Assembly (NCBI GenBank): GCA_021401465.1
Contig: JADDMT010000037.1
Location: forward strand, 247,674-311,673
Direction of reading: 5' to 3'
DNA from: Teratosphaeria epicoccoides
Lineage: Eukaryota; Ascomycota; Dothideomycetes; Mycosphaerellales; Teratosphaeriaceae
Length of the DNA: 64,000 bases
The position numbers and the translations under genes were made by a program. Shown here piece by piece: positions 48,882 through 58,244 of this stretch. The notes under the pieces are model-generated. The model was not told the DNA's origin. It saw only the letters and a program-made list of their open reading frames with translations, and searched no databases. How positions within the stretch are numbered: the first letter of the stretch is position 1; each line of letters begins with the position of its first letter.

Positions 48882-50468
48882 TTAGCCCCCCAGCGCGCCC
48901 TGCCCACCATGGCCTTGCGCAACCATTTTCGCGGCTGCTCTGCCTGCTCTACGGCCGAACACAGCCCCTGAAGTCAGTCCACTACCACCGGGATAATTAC
49001 CATAGAACAGACCGCCCAGCATCTCACCGACACTGTACAGGCCGGGGATTTCGCGATCCGTCGTGGAAGAAATCACCGCAGCTGTTTCCGGGTTGACGGC
49101 CAGGCCGCCAAAGGTGAACGTGATGCCGCCCGTGACCTTCACGGCCAGGAACGGAGCCTCGTCGATTGGCAATGCCCAGTTCGACTTTGCCAATGCCAAA
49201 TTCTTTGACTTCGACTGCGTCGACATGCCGTCCTTGACTGCTGGGTCCCAGGTCTTCTCTGGGTTCTCCTTCTGGAACGCGTGGACTGCTTCGTTGTAGG
49301 TTTTCATCGTCGCGACGAACTTGGCCGGGTTCTGTAGACCCTTGTTGGCAAGTTTCTCTGCCAGCTCTTCGATGGATGACGCCTTGATCTTCTCCACGAC
49401 TTCATCACGGTACTCCTCAGACCGCAACCAAGGAGTCGTGCGCTTGTCCCATATCTGGAAGGCGAGGCCGTTGGGCTGCGCCAGGATCGCGCGCCCAAAG
49501 ATTGCATAGGTATAATTCCTGTAATCGATCCCCTCGTCTACAAAACGTTCGCCACCGGCATTGATCATGACGCCAAGTGGGTAGCCCGACTTCGTGAACT
49601 CGTTGGACACCTGGCGGTCACCGGAATTGGCAGGCGCATTGGCGTCCCAACAAGTCGAGTGGCAGCCCGACCAATCACCCGCCTGCTTCGCAGAAACGTC
49701 CCGCGCGGCAATTTCAAGCAGATCGCCTGTGTTGAATGGAGTGCCACGGACATATGCTAGATTCCACCCGGGACCAAGATACTGCGATCGCATTCTAGGG
49801 TTGGCTTCGAAACCTCCCGCGGCGAGGATGACTGCCTTGGCTTGGATCACAGCCCGCTGGCCGGCACGATCCACAAAGACGGCCGTGCCTGCACCATCGT
49901 CGGAGCTCTTCTGTAGCTGCGTCGCTGATGTGGAGAAGAATACTTTCACGCCTGCACGTTCGGCAACTCTTCGATGATCTTCAATCAGGCCTTTGCCACC
50001 ATCCTCTGTCTTCAGCGCCAGGCCGCCCCAGAACTTATGCCGTCCATCGACCAAGAAAGCTTGTCGATTGAAAGAAAGTTGAAATCGGATCCCGTTGCTC
50101 GCGAGCCATTTAATCGCCTCGTTGGACTCTTTGATCAACACCTCACTGAGTCTGGGATCCGACCTCCCCAAGCATATGCGATCCATGTCTTCGCGGAAGT
50201 CCTCGTAAGTGTAAGGATTCAGATCGATTTTCTTGGCCAGTTCGGAATCCACATTGTTGACTATGGGTAGAAGATCCTCCAGTCCTCCATGCACTGTTCG
50301 CATTGCCCCAGCTGTGAAATATGAGTTGCCGCCTGCCCAGTCCTCTGGGCATTTGTCGATGAGGACGACATCGCGGGCGCCAGCTTCGCCCGCTGCTACA
50401 GCAGAGGAGAAGCCAGCATTACCGCCGCCGATCACAAGCACTTCACATTCTTGAGGCACTGTAGCCAT
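48882..50468 (-). CDS. Fumarate-reductase/tricarballylate-dehydrogenase-like flavoprotein
   Basis: A 528-residue single-exon protein of the FAD-binding-2 family (fumarate reductase/succinate dehydrogenase flavoprotein type). The dinucleotide-binding loop VLVIGGGNAGFSSA is at residues about 10-23, with DVVLIDKCPEDWAGGNSYF after it. VILAAGGFEANPRM closes the FAD site, and the C-terminal block IPGLYSVGEMLGGLFYGNYP followed by GGSGLTSGAVFGRRAG is the family's FAD/substrate end. The overall order resembles tricarballylate dehydrogenase (TcuA) more than the mitochondrial flavoprotein: no presequence, no iron-sulfur partner, no cytochrome domain. It probably oxidises or reduces a carboxylic acid in the cytosol; substrate unknown. 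The adjacent transporter is a peptide carrier, so no shared pathway is evident. Confidence 0.85.
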   Translation of the reverse strand: MATVPQECEVLVIGGGNAGFSSAVAAGEAGARDVVLIDKCPEDWAGGNSYFTAGAMRTVHGGLEDLLPIVNNVDSELAKKIDLNPYTYEDFREDMDRICLGRSDPRLSEVLIKESNEAIKWLASNGIRFQLSFNRQAFLVDGRHKFWGGLALKTEDGGKGLIEDHRRVAERAGVKVFFSTSATQLQKSSDDGAGTAVFVDRAGQRAVIQAKAVILAAGGFEANPRMRSQYLGPGWNLAYVRGTPFNTGDLLEIAARDVSAKQAGDWSGCHSTCWDANAPANSGDRQVSNEFTKSGYPLGVMINAGGERFVDEGIDYRNYTYAIFGRAILAQPNGLAFQIWDKRTTPWLRSEEYRDEVVEKIKASSIEELAEKLANKGLQNPAKFVATMKTYNEAVHAFQKENPEKTWDPAVKDGMSTQSKSKNLALAKSNWALPIDEAPFLAVKVTGGITFTFGGLAVNPETAAVISSTTDREIPGLYSVGEMLGGLFYGNYPGGSGLTSGAVFGRRAGRAAAKMVAQGHGGQGALGG

Positions 50469-50944
50469 CTTGAAGCGAGATTATGCTGTGGCTGGTTACT
50501 TTTCAGGTCAAGCTAGCCATGGAGTGGGTGGAAGAATGGGGGTTCTTTCGCAGGACCTAGAGAATCCCATCAGCCATTGATGAGGTTCGACATTGTATGC
50601 GACGTCGCTCTGAGCAGGAGTATCATGATGCGTACACCGTTGCTCGAGATTCGCGGCAATGTGCCGTCTTCGGACCTGATTGAGACGAGGTGCACAGGCT
50701 CGGCTGGCTAATGCCGATCGAGCCGGAAAATAACTTGGCGCTTACTAGTACGTGCATGCTCACGTCTGGACACAGCATCATTATTCGTACCAAGCTGCGC
50801 GTTGACCTACCCGGACTGTCGCCAATTCAGCATTCTGGCCTGCTGTGTGTGATCTTCTTCACATCTCATGCTTTTCATGCTCATGCTCCCAACTGTCATC
50901 GTATCGCCATTACCGCCATAGTGCATCTCTCTTCGGCGCGCAGC
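50469..50944. other. Intergenic, nothing recognised
   Basis: 476 bases between two minus-strand genes. It holds the flavoprotein promoter. Confidence 0.5.
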
Positions 50945-51650
50945 TCACAACGCCATCAAGGCGAGCAGCCCACCCGCAACCGCCACAGCAGAATTGCGGC
51001 TAGCTATCGTCGGAGCTGCTGCTTTGCTCGAGCTGGACGTCCCGCTGCTCGCCGCCCCAGCAGAGCCACTGCTTGCTGATACGGTTCCGCTCCGAGTCGA
51101 GCTCGCCCTCGTGCCGCTCACACTGCTACCTGAGCTCTCACTGCCCTCAGCTGCCGCGGTACTGGTCGTCGAGGCCATAGACGTGACAGAGACTGTCGAG
51201 AGAACCAATGTCTGCCCATTCGCCACAAAGCCGCTGCTACCCTCACTGACAATCTCGTTGCCTATCAGCGCATCTTGGCCAACAGCCAGAGTCTTCCCGT
51301 CTATGATTGCAACACCACTCGAAATCGTTACGCCATAAACGCCGCCGTCTGCGGCAGTGAATTCGCCGGTCTCGACCACGTTTGCGGCGGAGGTAGTCGC
51401 ATTCTGGATTATGCCTCCGGGGTTGACACTTGAGCTGGCGCTCGTGAAGCTGTTCGCAATCGTAAGGGAAGAGCTCGAAGTTGCTGCTGCAGCATCTTGG
51501 GCGCGGACGGCGATTGCTGGCTCTGCCTGCGATGATGGAGCTGCAACTGAGTGAAGGAATTGATGTCAGCACTGATCCATTTGCAGCTTCCATCGAAAGT
51601 GACTTCTTACAAGCGACCGCGACCGGCAGAAGAAGCATGGGGAGCCGCAT
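50945..51650 (-). CDS. Secreted, probably GPI-anchored surface protein
   Basis: Exon 1 (51611-51650) gives the signal peptide start MRLPMLLLPVAVA. After a 64-bp intron (51547-51610; donor GTAAGA, branch GCTGACAT, acceptor CTCAG), exon 2 (50945-51546) completes 213 residues. The mature part has Gln/Ala/Ser-rich sequence. A short folded-looking segment follows (GVYGVTISSGVAIIDGKTLAVGQDAL and SSGFVANGQTLVLSTV, split across two turns of a similar beta motif). A Ser/Thr/Gly-rich stalk comes next, and a hydrophobic tail (SAVAVAGGLLALMAL) ends the protein without charged residues, as in GPI-anchored wall proteins. The two GxxxxxGQxL-like units resemble repeats seen in fungal surface proteins. Function unknown. 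Confidence 0.8.
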
Positions 51651-52681
51651 CAGTGTTGTGTGCTGCTGATCGAAGTTTGTAAAGAGTCACTGGCCTGTGT
51701 CCTGAAGATGTAGCGAAGTCCAATGATCTCGGTAGCTGTCTGTAACTGCCGTCAACTATATAAGAAGGGGAGGGCAGCCGGATTGCGAATGAGTTATTTG
51801 GGGAGTGACAACTTTTGAAGCTTGACAGAGGCACATGCAAAGTGGGCTTAGCCTTAGCTTAATGGGTAGAGATCTGTGCATTGATTCGACTACACTCGTT
51901 TCAGCAGGTGTAGTACGGCGAACGGGCTTGTGGTACTCTGCAAACAGAGTAGCCTAGTGGTCTGGCCCCGCATTTCGAGGAAGCGAACGGCGGTTGTCGA
52001 TAGGCTTCAGAAGTCAAGATAAGGTGGCTGGATAGCGGTGGGGGCGCTGGAGCGGCTCGTGGACTGGAGCCTCAGCAGACGATCGCAGACTGCAATGATG
52101 CTGCGAGGTTGCAGTGTCCTTCTTCACAGGATCATTCCATCTCGAGATGCAGACCATATTCTATTGTTGGCTCATGCATGAGAGCTCTGATAGCTTTGAT
52201 GATTGAATCATGTGCAGAAGCTCGGCGGGGCATGTGCTAGCGCACTGGTTACTGGTAACAGCCGCTTGATCCTACCGAGGCCGCAGATCCATCCCCTTCG
52301 TCGACACCAGCCATCGAGCCATAAATGCGGTCCGAGAGATGCGTCATGGCATCGAGGTGATCCGTGTCGGCGCGGTCAACAAAGATCAATGGTCCCTGGG
52401 TTGCCCTACCGAGCAGCGACGGTATCTTGTCTGAGCCGTTCACGCCGTGCTTCGTAGGTCATCAAGCTTCGCAAGCAAATTGGAGACTCAGTCAACGGTG
52501 CAACTGTGCACCCGACCGGCGGGAGCAAACTGACCAGAGTTGACAATCTTAGGCTTGTCAGGTTGGAAGCTTTCTCTGTGCGCTAGTCACTTTCGGATCA
52601 TCCCGTCCTCCGTTCCGCTTCGTCCAGAATTGGATGTCAAATGACGGCCAACACCTGGGTGCACACGCGAAAGCACGTACA
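51651..52681. other. Intergenic with a perfect small hairpin
   Basis: 1 kb between divergent genes. TACTCTG-CAAA-CAGAGTA (51934-51951) forms a 7-bp hairpin. Two short matches to the tRNA A-box (near 51855 and 51950) lack the rest of a tRNA. Otherwise nothing recognised. Confidence 0.5.
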
Positions 52682-53687
52682 ATGATCAGCAGACCCTCGA
52701 TACGCCCGCCGGGTGCCCTATCACCAGCATTATGGACATGTTCGTCCCGAGTAAGTGCGTCAGGCGAGCTGTGATGCCGCGAGCTGATCTTACCAGACCA
52801 GAGCCTCCCTCCTCTCCATATCTCGCCGTCAACCTCGACGAGGGCTTCAAATAATGCCCATCCTTCCGCATGGAGAGAGATTTGCGCGTGATGGTGTGCC
52901 GGGCGTGATGAGCGCCGATGCCTACAAACTAGCATGGACATTGTATCAAAAGTCGTTGCTGGATAAGCTGAATGATGTACTGGCTGGCGAGCCGCACGAA
53001 AACACACCCCCAAAAGCGCTTGCTCTCCAATTTGCCAAGGACCCCATGAGCGCGAGTATCTTCAATTATGCGAGCGCAGCCCACAACAACCACTTCTTCT
53101 TCCAGACATTCAGCCCGTCTCCGCCCGAATTGGAGCGCTACTCTGCCTTGCGGACCAGCTTGACAAATGCGTTCGGAAGCATAGATGCCTTGAGGAGTTC
53201 GCTATTGAATAATGCCGCTGGTATGTTTGGTCCGGGCTTCACATGGTTGGTATGGGCGCGGGGTCTGCCACAGCCTACGCAGAGCCAGAGGGGGGGAAAT
53301 TGGAGAATCCTGAACACATACCTGGCTGGTACGCCGTATCCAGAGGCCGGATACAGGCGGCAGGGTCTCGACATGAACGTCAACCATGCGGGCTCGCACG
53401 CCAGCTACGCCGACCGAGAGCCGATCAACTTCGCGGGCGCGTTTGGTCACTACAGTCAAGCCGGTAGGGAGCGGGCCAGGCTGCCTCCAGGTGGAACGAC
53501 TGTTGTCCCTGTCCTGTGCGTCAACACCTGGCAGCATGCGTGGTTGAGAGACTATGGCATAACTGGCAAGAGAGCGTACTTGAATGATTGGTGGAAGGCG
53601 ATCGACTGGAGTGTGGTGGATGGCAATACCCCAGATGATGCAAAGCAGGACAGCTTGTTTGCCATGCCAGCTCGAGTGCGGAGATAG
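52682..53687 (+). CDS. Mitochondrial small-subunit ribosomal protein with Fe/Mn-SOD fold (mS42/mS43 group)
   Basis: Exon 1 (52682-52750) and exon 2 (52797-53687) join in phase 0 across a 46-bp intron (GTAAGT...TTACCAG) to give 319 residues. The N-terminus MISRPSIRPPGAL, continuing SLLSISRRQPRRGLQ, is Arg/Ser-rich without acids, a good mitochondrial presequence. The body matches the superoxide-dismutase-like subunits Rsm26/Mrp1 of the fungal mitoribosome: FNYASAAHNNHFFFQTF, NNAAGMFGPGFTWLVW and VPVLCVNTWQHAWLRDYGI. In true SODs the last block reads DVWEH; here Asp is replaced by Asn and Glu by Gln, so a metal ligand is lost and enzyme activity is unlikely. I cannot separate mS42 from mS43 by eye. 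The ATG at 52854 would drop the presequence. Confidence 0.85.
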
Positions 53688-54872
53688 CCGGCGAGTCCCG
53701 TCCAAGCGCACGCCGTGGTCGTGGAAAGCTAGAAAGAATGCTCAATGACTGGGACAATCTTGCCGAACCACTTCTCGCGCTCTACTTTCGTGCTCGGATG
53801 CCAGAACTCCGCGCGAAATCCTGGACCGACACATGAGCATCGAAGCCACGTTCGGCCACAGACTGTCGCGCCCGGGGCGCAACATGTACAGTACCGCGCG
53901 TTAGAGTTTGTAGGTACCGTTCGAGAGTGTATGAGACACGGAAAACACATTGCGTGTCCTGCAGGACAGCTGACATGGAGAGTGCCGCGGAAGACTGAGG
54001 TTCCCTGCGTAGTCTCCGAGCTCGAAGTGCATCGACGAAATACGCTCGCAAAACCGTTTGCGACAATCATGCTTGCCAAGCCGCACGCGACATCACCGAC
54101 AACAAGGTGCAGCCCCTGACCGCCACATAATGTCAGCGGAACAAGCGGATGGCACTGGTATTAGTCGTGACGATTTCGCACAAGTCTGGCACGAATCGCC
54201 GAAAAGCAGTATGCGAATCGCTAACTTTATGCCGTTGAGAGCACATACCGTAGCCTCACAACCTGCTTCGTCATTGTATGGAACTTGCACGAGGCTCTTG
54301 AAATGTCTATTTCAAAGTACAACCCGAAACGCGAGGGCCGAATGTCAAACAGGGTCATGCTTGCGCTCGTGCATGAATGTCTCAATTAGCTTTTCAGTCC
54401 GACAATCGTCTGCAAACCTTCGGTCTCCCTGTCTGCCCTCCAATCCAAGGAGATCAATGATCACCTCGCACTTTGGCTTTAATCCCAGATGCACCCGGAT
54501 ACCACGGGAAGAGGATGTCGTGGCGATTTTCATTGGCCCGTCAACGAGTGGAATTCGCTTCAAGATTTGGTGAGCCAATGGCTTGCTGCCATGCACAGCT
54601 GGGTGGGGCCTGCGTATTGAGCTTTGGTCCATGCACTACGAGAAATCGTCTGAGTACGGTTTATGATACAGGACTGGGCGTTTCCTTGGGCTGTCGGTCA
54701 AGATACACTAGGCTTCATTACCTTGCCTCTCTGCAGTCGTATTTAATTCGCCTCACTCCTCTGCGCTCATTTTTGAAAAGATTTTCGTGCTGTGCTTTGT
54801 TCGGCAGACTGACAGACGGCTTGCAATCCAAAGTTGACTGGTCGAACTTCAGCGACAAGCTCTCCCACAACC
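53688..54872. other. Intergenic, nothing recognised
   Basis: 1.2 kb with overlapping frames on both strands (up to 171 codons, 54058-54573) lacking motifs or introns. It includes the CFEM gene promoter. Confidence 0.45.
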
Positions 54873-55482
54873 ATGCGGACGTCTATCCTCAGCTTGGTAG
54901 CGGCGCTCGCGAGCGTCGTGTACAGCGCCTCCATCCCCGGTCTCCCAGAATGCGCTTCCTCTTGCGTTTCGGGCTTCGGCAGCTGCAATCAATTGGACGT
55001 CAAGTGCATTTGTAGCAGCAAATCCTTGATCGCCGACCTGGCTTGCTGCGTGAGTAAGGTCTGCAGCGCCGCAGACCAAGCTGGTACGCAATCCCCATGA
55101 GACCGAATCTCATCGACCCAGTGCCTCCTTGCTAATGCTCTTTACAGCAACTATAGTATTCGCCAACGCTCTCTGCCAAGGTCAAGGTGTCAGTGACCTC
55201 CCTCAGACCGCAACGTGCGCCAGCACCGCCGCTACCGCCTCATCTACTGCCCCCCCGGCTTCTTCCGCCAACAACACATCCAACGCTACTGTCACGACTT
55301 CTACCGCTACCGGGGCCTCGGCGACGTCTCCTGCGGCTGGTAATGCTTCGACTGCGACCGCGACCGCGTCCGCGACCGCGACCGCGACTGCCGGCGCGAT
55401 GGTCACTGCGGCTGTCGAATGGCAATGGTTGGGAAGTGCCGGTCTGGGCGTCATCTTCGCTGCTATTGCTGCTGCGCTATAA
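54873..55482 (+). CDS. CFEM-domain secreted, GPI-type protein
   Basis: Exons 54873-55083 and 55148-55482 encode 181 residues. The signal peptide is MRTSILSLVAALASVVYSA. The CFEM domain follows directly: PECASSC, SCNQLDVKCICSS, ADLACCVSKVC, and, after the 64-bp intron, ALCQG, with the conserved spacing and one extra cysteine. The Asp before the CxC pair (LDVKCIC) corresponds to the residue that binds haem iron in characterised CFEM proteins. A Thr/Ala/Ser-rich stalk with GCGACC-type codon repeats (about 55348-55395) leads to a hydrophobic C-terminus (WLGSAGLGVIFAAIAAAL) suited to GPI attachment. CFEM proteins act in haem uptake, wall structure or host interaction; which applies here is unknown. 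Confidence 0.9.
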
Positions 55483-56278
55483 TTGTGTGTAAGAGGAGGC
55501 GGGGGACGAGGTACTGTCGATTTGGGAATTGTGTTGATACCCTGTCTCTCATTCTCAACGTGTAATACGCTTCGAAGAGGGTTAGACAAGGTTCATCAAT
55601 TTGCTTCGTTCGTCCTTCAAGGCTCATCGATATTCCCTCATGCTGCAGTCTCTTACGGGGTCAGTGCATCCACGATGTGCAGTGAAGACGGCTGACCGTT
55701 AGCACCGTCACTAGCATGAGCATAACCCGTTTATGTGCATGCGATCTACAGATGGGAGCTACCTACCAGCCGACGCAGAAGCGGGAACAAGCGACACCTC
55801 TCAGTCTCCAACTTTCCTCCGCAACCACTCGTTTGCAGAAGCAGTTCACAAGCTCACACAGGCGCGAACGTGTTTCAGGTCGAACAGACACAGTCAGATC
55901 CCTCCGCCACAAATCTCTCTGCTGCTATTGTTGGCGCGCTACAATGAAGTCACCGCTGCCTCTACGGGCGTCCAGTCGCACGGTTCATCGACACTCTCTG
56001 ATTCGACTACGACACATGATCATTATCAGTGGAAAAGACATGGCTCGTGTCTGTCCCGCGCAATGCTCAGTGTTCTGCCCTTGTCTGATTTCCTTACTCG
56101 ACCGTGTTGCCCTCTCCCTTACAGTCTGTCTCTCGCTTTGTCGCTGTCTCGGCGGCCTTCTAGCGACCACGACACGCATATTTCGGTATCTTCTTCAGTC
56201 CATTTTCTCGCTGGCGCTGGTCGTTGGCATTCCACGTAATACATATAGATAATCTCGAGATTCGGCGACAAAGGCAGG
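55483..56278. other. Intergenic, nothing recognised
   Basis: 796 bases. Overlapping plus-strand frames at 55716-56252 have chance-like composition. It includes the promoter of the next gene. Confidence 0.5.
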
Positions 56279-57976
56279 ATGTTTGCTGCGCCTCCCTTCA
56301 TGCTTGCGTTGCTGGCTGTGCCAGTCGCAGCGCGAGCGATCTGGATTCCTGGCGATTTCCTCCCATTTGAGGACCAAGGTCACCGTCCCATGCGCGGCAG
56401 AGATACGTCCAGCGACCCGGTCAGCTGTGGCATTTCATTTCCATCAGACTTCACCTGTCCAGCTACTTCGACATGCCTTCAGATCAACACCGGGAATGCA
56501 TCAATCACATCAGTGCTATGCTGTCCAACTGGATCGACTTGCTCGGGCATTCAACCTGTGCTTTGCGATCAGAATGCGCAGAATGCTACGACGACACCAG
56601 ACAGCGAGCTTCATTCTGATCCCACGACACCGCTGGACACGTGTGGAAGCGGATGCTGCCCAATGGGAGCGACATGCACAGGTGGCGTCTGTCTAATGCA
56701 ATACGCGTCCAACGCAGCTGCTGGATCTGGCTCTAGCTCCACGTCGAGCTCCAGGACCTCACAGAACGCCGCTACGACTACCTCAGTATCGTCTGCTAAT
56801 ACTGGAGTCATTGTCACCCCGACTTCAGTTCAGAGCACGGCAACAGCGACTGCAACGGGCGGAAGCACATCCACACTCAACGGCCAAAACGGCACATCTT
56901 CTGGCTCGGATCACGCATTCGATGGTTCGTCCTTTGCCGCCGGTCTGGTACCAGGCCTCTTCATCGGAGCCGTTCTTGCTGGCCTCGCGATCATGTGCCA
57001 CGGTCGAAAGAGAAGAGATTCATCAGTAATTTACATGGACGAAAGACACAGCAAAAAGCGAGACACACTTGGCAGCCTCGGACCGCTCAGTCGGCGGCCT
57101 ACGTTGCACGGCCGCACTATCTCGGAGCCTGCAGTGGATGCTTCCGCGGGCCATCGAACAGACTTCTTGCGAAGCACTCCTCCAAAAGTCTCAGACGGGA
57201 CGGGCACAAACAGCGGCTACTCTGTCGAGGTATCCGGACCATCGGCGGGTAAAGGCACACCACGGCGAACACCAAAGACCCTCAAAGGCGCCTTCAGTCA
57301 CTCGCCGTTCCTGAGTCTGGGCTCAAAGACACCGAAGCCAACACAGTCGCCAATGCCTTCTCATCTAAAGCGCGGTACTCTCTCAATGGGTATCGCTATC
57401 CGGCCCGTCCGGTCACTCAGAAAACAGAAGAGCATGCATTCACTTCGTCGACAAATGACACAGCTCAGTCGTCTGAGCAGTCGACATGACCGGGTAGACC
57501 GAAGCAGGAGCGGAAGCACAGAAACCATCCAAGTCATGATATCTGACAAGCCGTACACCCCAAACCAGCAGCCAGTCTATGAAGTGGAGGGCAGTCCAGC
57601 CACACTAAACTCAGCAGCGTACAAAGCGAACAGTTCCATCTCCACATGGGGTACGCAGAGCATATTGCGGACGCCACCCCAGCCGGAGATCCCTGCTGTA
57701 CGTGCCAACCCCGCTTGGAAGCCAGCTCCAATGGCCACTCCCACGCCCGCTGGACGGAAAGGCGCAAACGCTGACGCGAGTCGTCTGGGCACACCATACT
57801 GGTCAAGCAAAAACGGTGATGGTGGGCAGGGCAAGGCAACGGCTGTGTTGAGTGGCGATGACAACAACTTGGGCGTAGTGAGGGAGCCTGAGAAGCGCGA
57901 CACCACCTTCAGTGCGATCATGCGGAAGGGCGGACTTGATCCGGCGGAGTTTGGTATGGGCACGAGCGGCACATGA
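56279..57976 (+). CDS. Single-pass membrane protein, wall-sensor-like
   Basis: A 565-residue single-exon protein. Signal peptide MFAAPPFMLALLAVPVAARA. The ectodomain has paired-cysteine modules (CGISFPSDFTCPATSTC, LCCPTGSTC, CGSGCCPMGATCTGGVC), then a Ser/Thr-rich stalk. One membrane segment lies at about 218-240 (SSFAAGLVPGLFIGAVLAGLAIM), followed by basic HGRKRRD and a 320-residue Ser/Pro/Arg-rich cytoplasmic tail with many possible phosphosites. The layout resembles Wsc/Mid2-type fungal sensors, but the cysteine pattern is not a WSC domain. Many Pezizomycotina have such proteins with unknown roles. It lies among other surface genes (CFEM, GPI-type). Confidence 0.8.
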   Translation: MFAAPPFMLALLAVPVAARAIWIPGDFLPFEDQGHRPMRGRDTSSDPVSCGISFPSDFTCPATSTCLQINTGNASITSVLCCPTGSTCSGIQPVLCDQNAQNATTTPDSELHSDPTTPLDTCGSGCCPMGATCTGGVCLMQYASNAAAGSGSSSTSSSRTSQNAATTTSVSSANTGVIVTPTSVQSTATATATGGSTSTLNGQNGTSSGSDHAFDGSSFAAGLVPGLFIGAVLAGLAIMCHGRKRRDSSVIYMDERHSKKRDTLGSLGPLSRRPTLHGRTISEPAVDASAGHRTDFLRSTPPKVSDGTGTNSGYSVEVSGPSAGKGTPRRTPKTLKGAFSHSPFLSLGSKTPKPTQSPMPSHLKRGTLSMGIAIRPVRSLRKQKSMHSLRRQMTQLSRLSSRHDRVDRSRSGSTETIQVMISDKPYTPNQQPVYEVEGSPATLNSAAYKANSSISTWGTQSILRTPPQPEIPAVRANPAWKPAPMATPTPAGRKGANADASRLGTPYWSSKNGDGGQGKATAVLSGDDNNLGVVREPEKRDTTFSAIMRKGGLDPAEFGMGTSGT

Positions 57977-58244
57977 TACCCTTGTCGAGCGTTCAATTAT
58001 CTTTCAAGAGAAGAAGATTATCATACAAGAAGTGTCATTTTCAGTTTCGGCGCGACCCGTCTTAGCCGCTCTCGCGTGAATAATAGACTAATCCATCGCC
58101 ATTAATTACCAACCCTTAGATAGGCAAATTGCCACCGCCATCGCTTACTTTGTTCACGTTACAGGTAGGGAGTGAGGCATATTTCTAGGCTATTGCAGCT
58201 GTCGTTTCTGTTGGTCCGCGGTGGGCACCGTGAGGTAATACGAG

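Noticed and set aside
46745..50468. Transport-plus-catabolism cluster (peptide transporter and fumarate-reductase-like flavoprotein)
   Set aside because: The two genes converge and their likely substrates differ, with no regulator or third gene to support a cluster.
51845..51990. Two A-box-like words (TAGCTTAATGG, TAGCCTAGTGG) hinting at tRNAs
   Set aside because: The first has a B-box-like word only 19 bases on, too close for a tRNA; the second has none.
54058..54573. 171-codon plus-strand frame
   Set aside because: No motif, biased composition or splice structure, and minus-strand frames compete in the same place.
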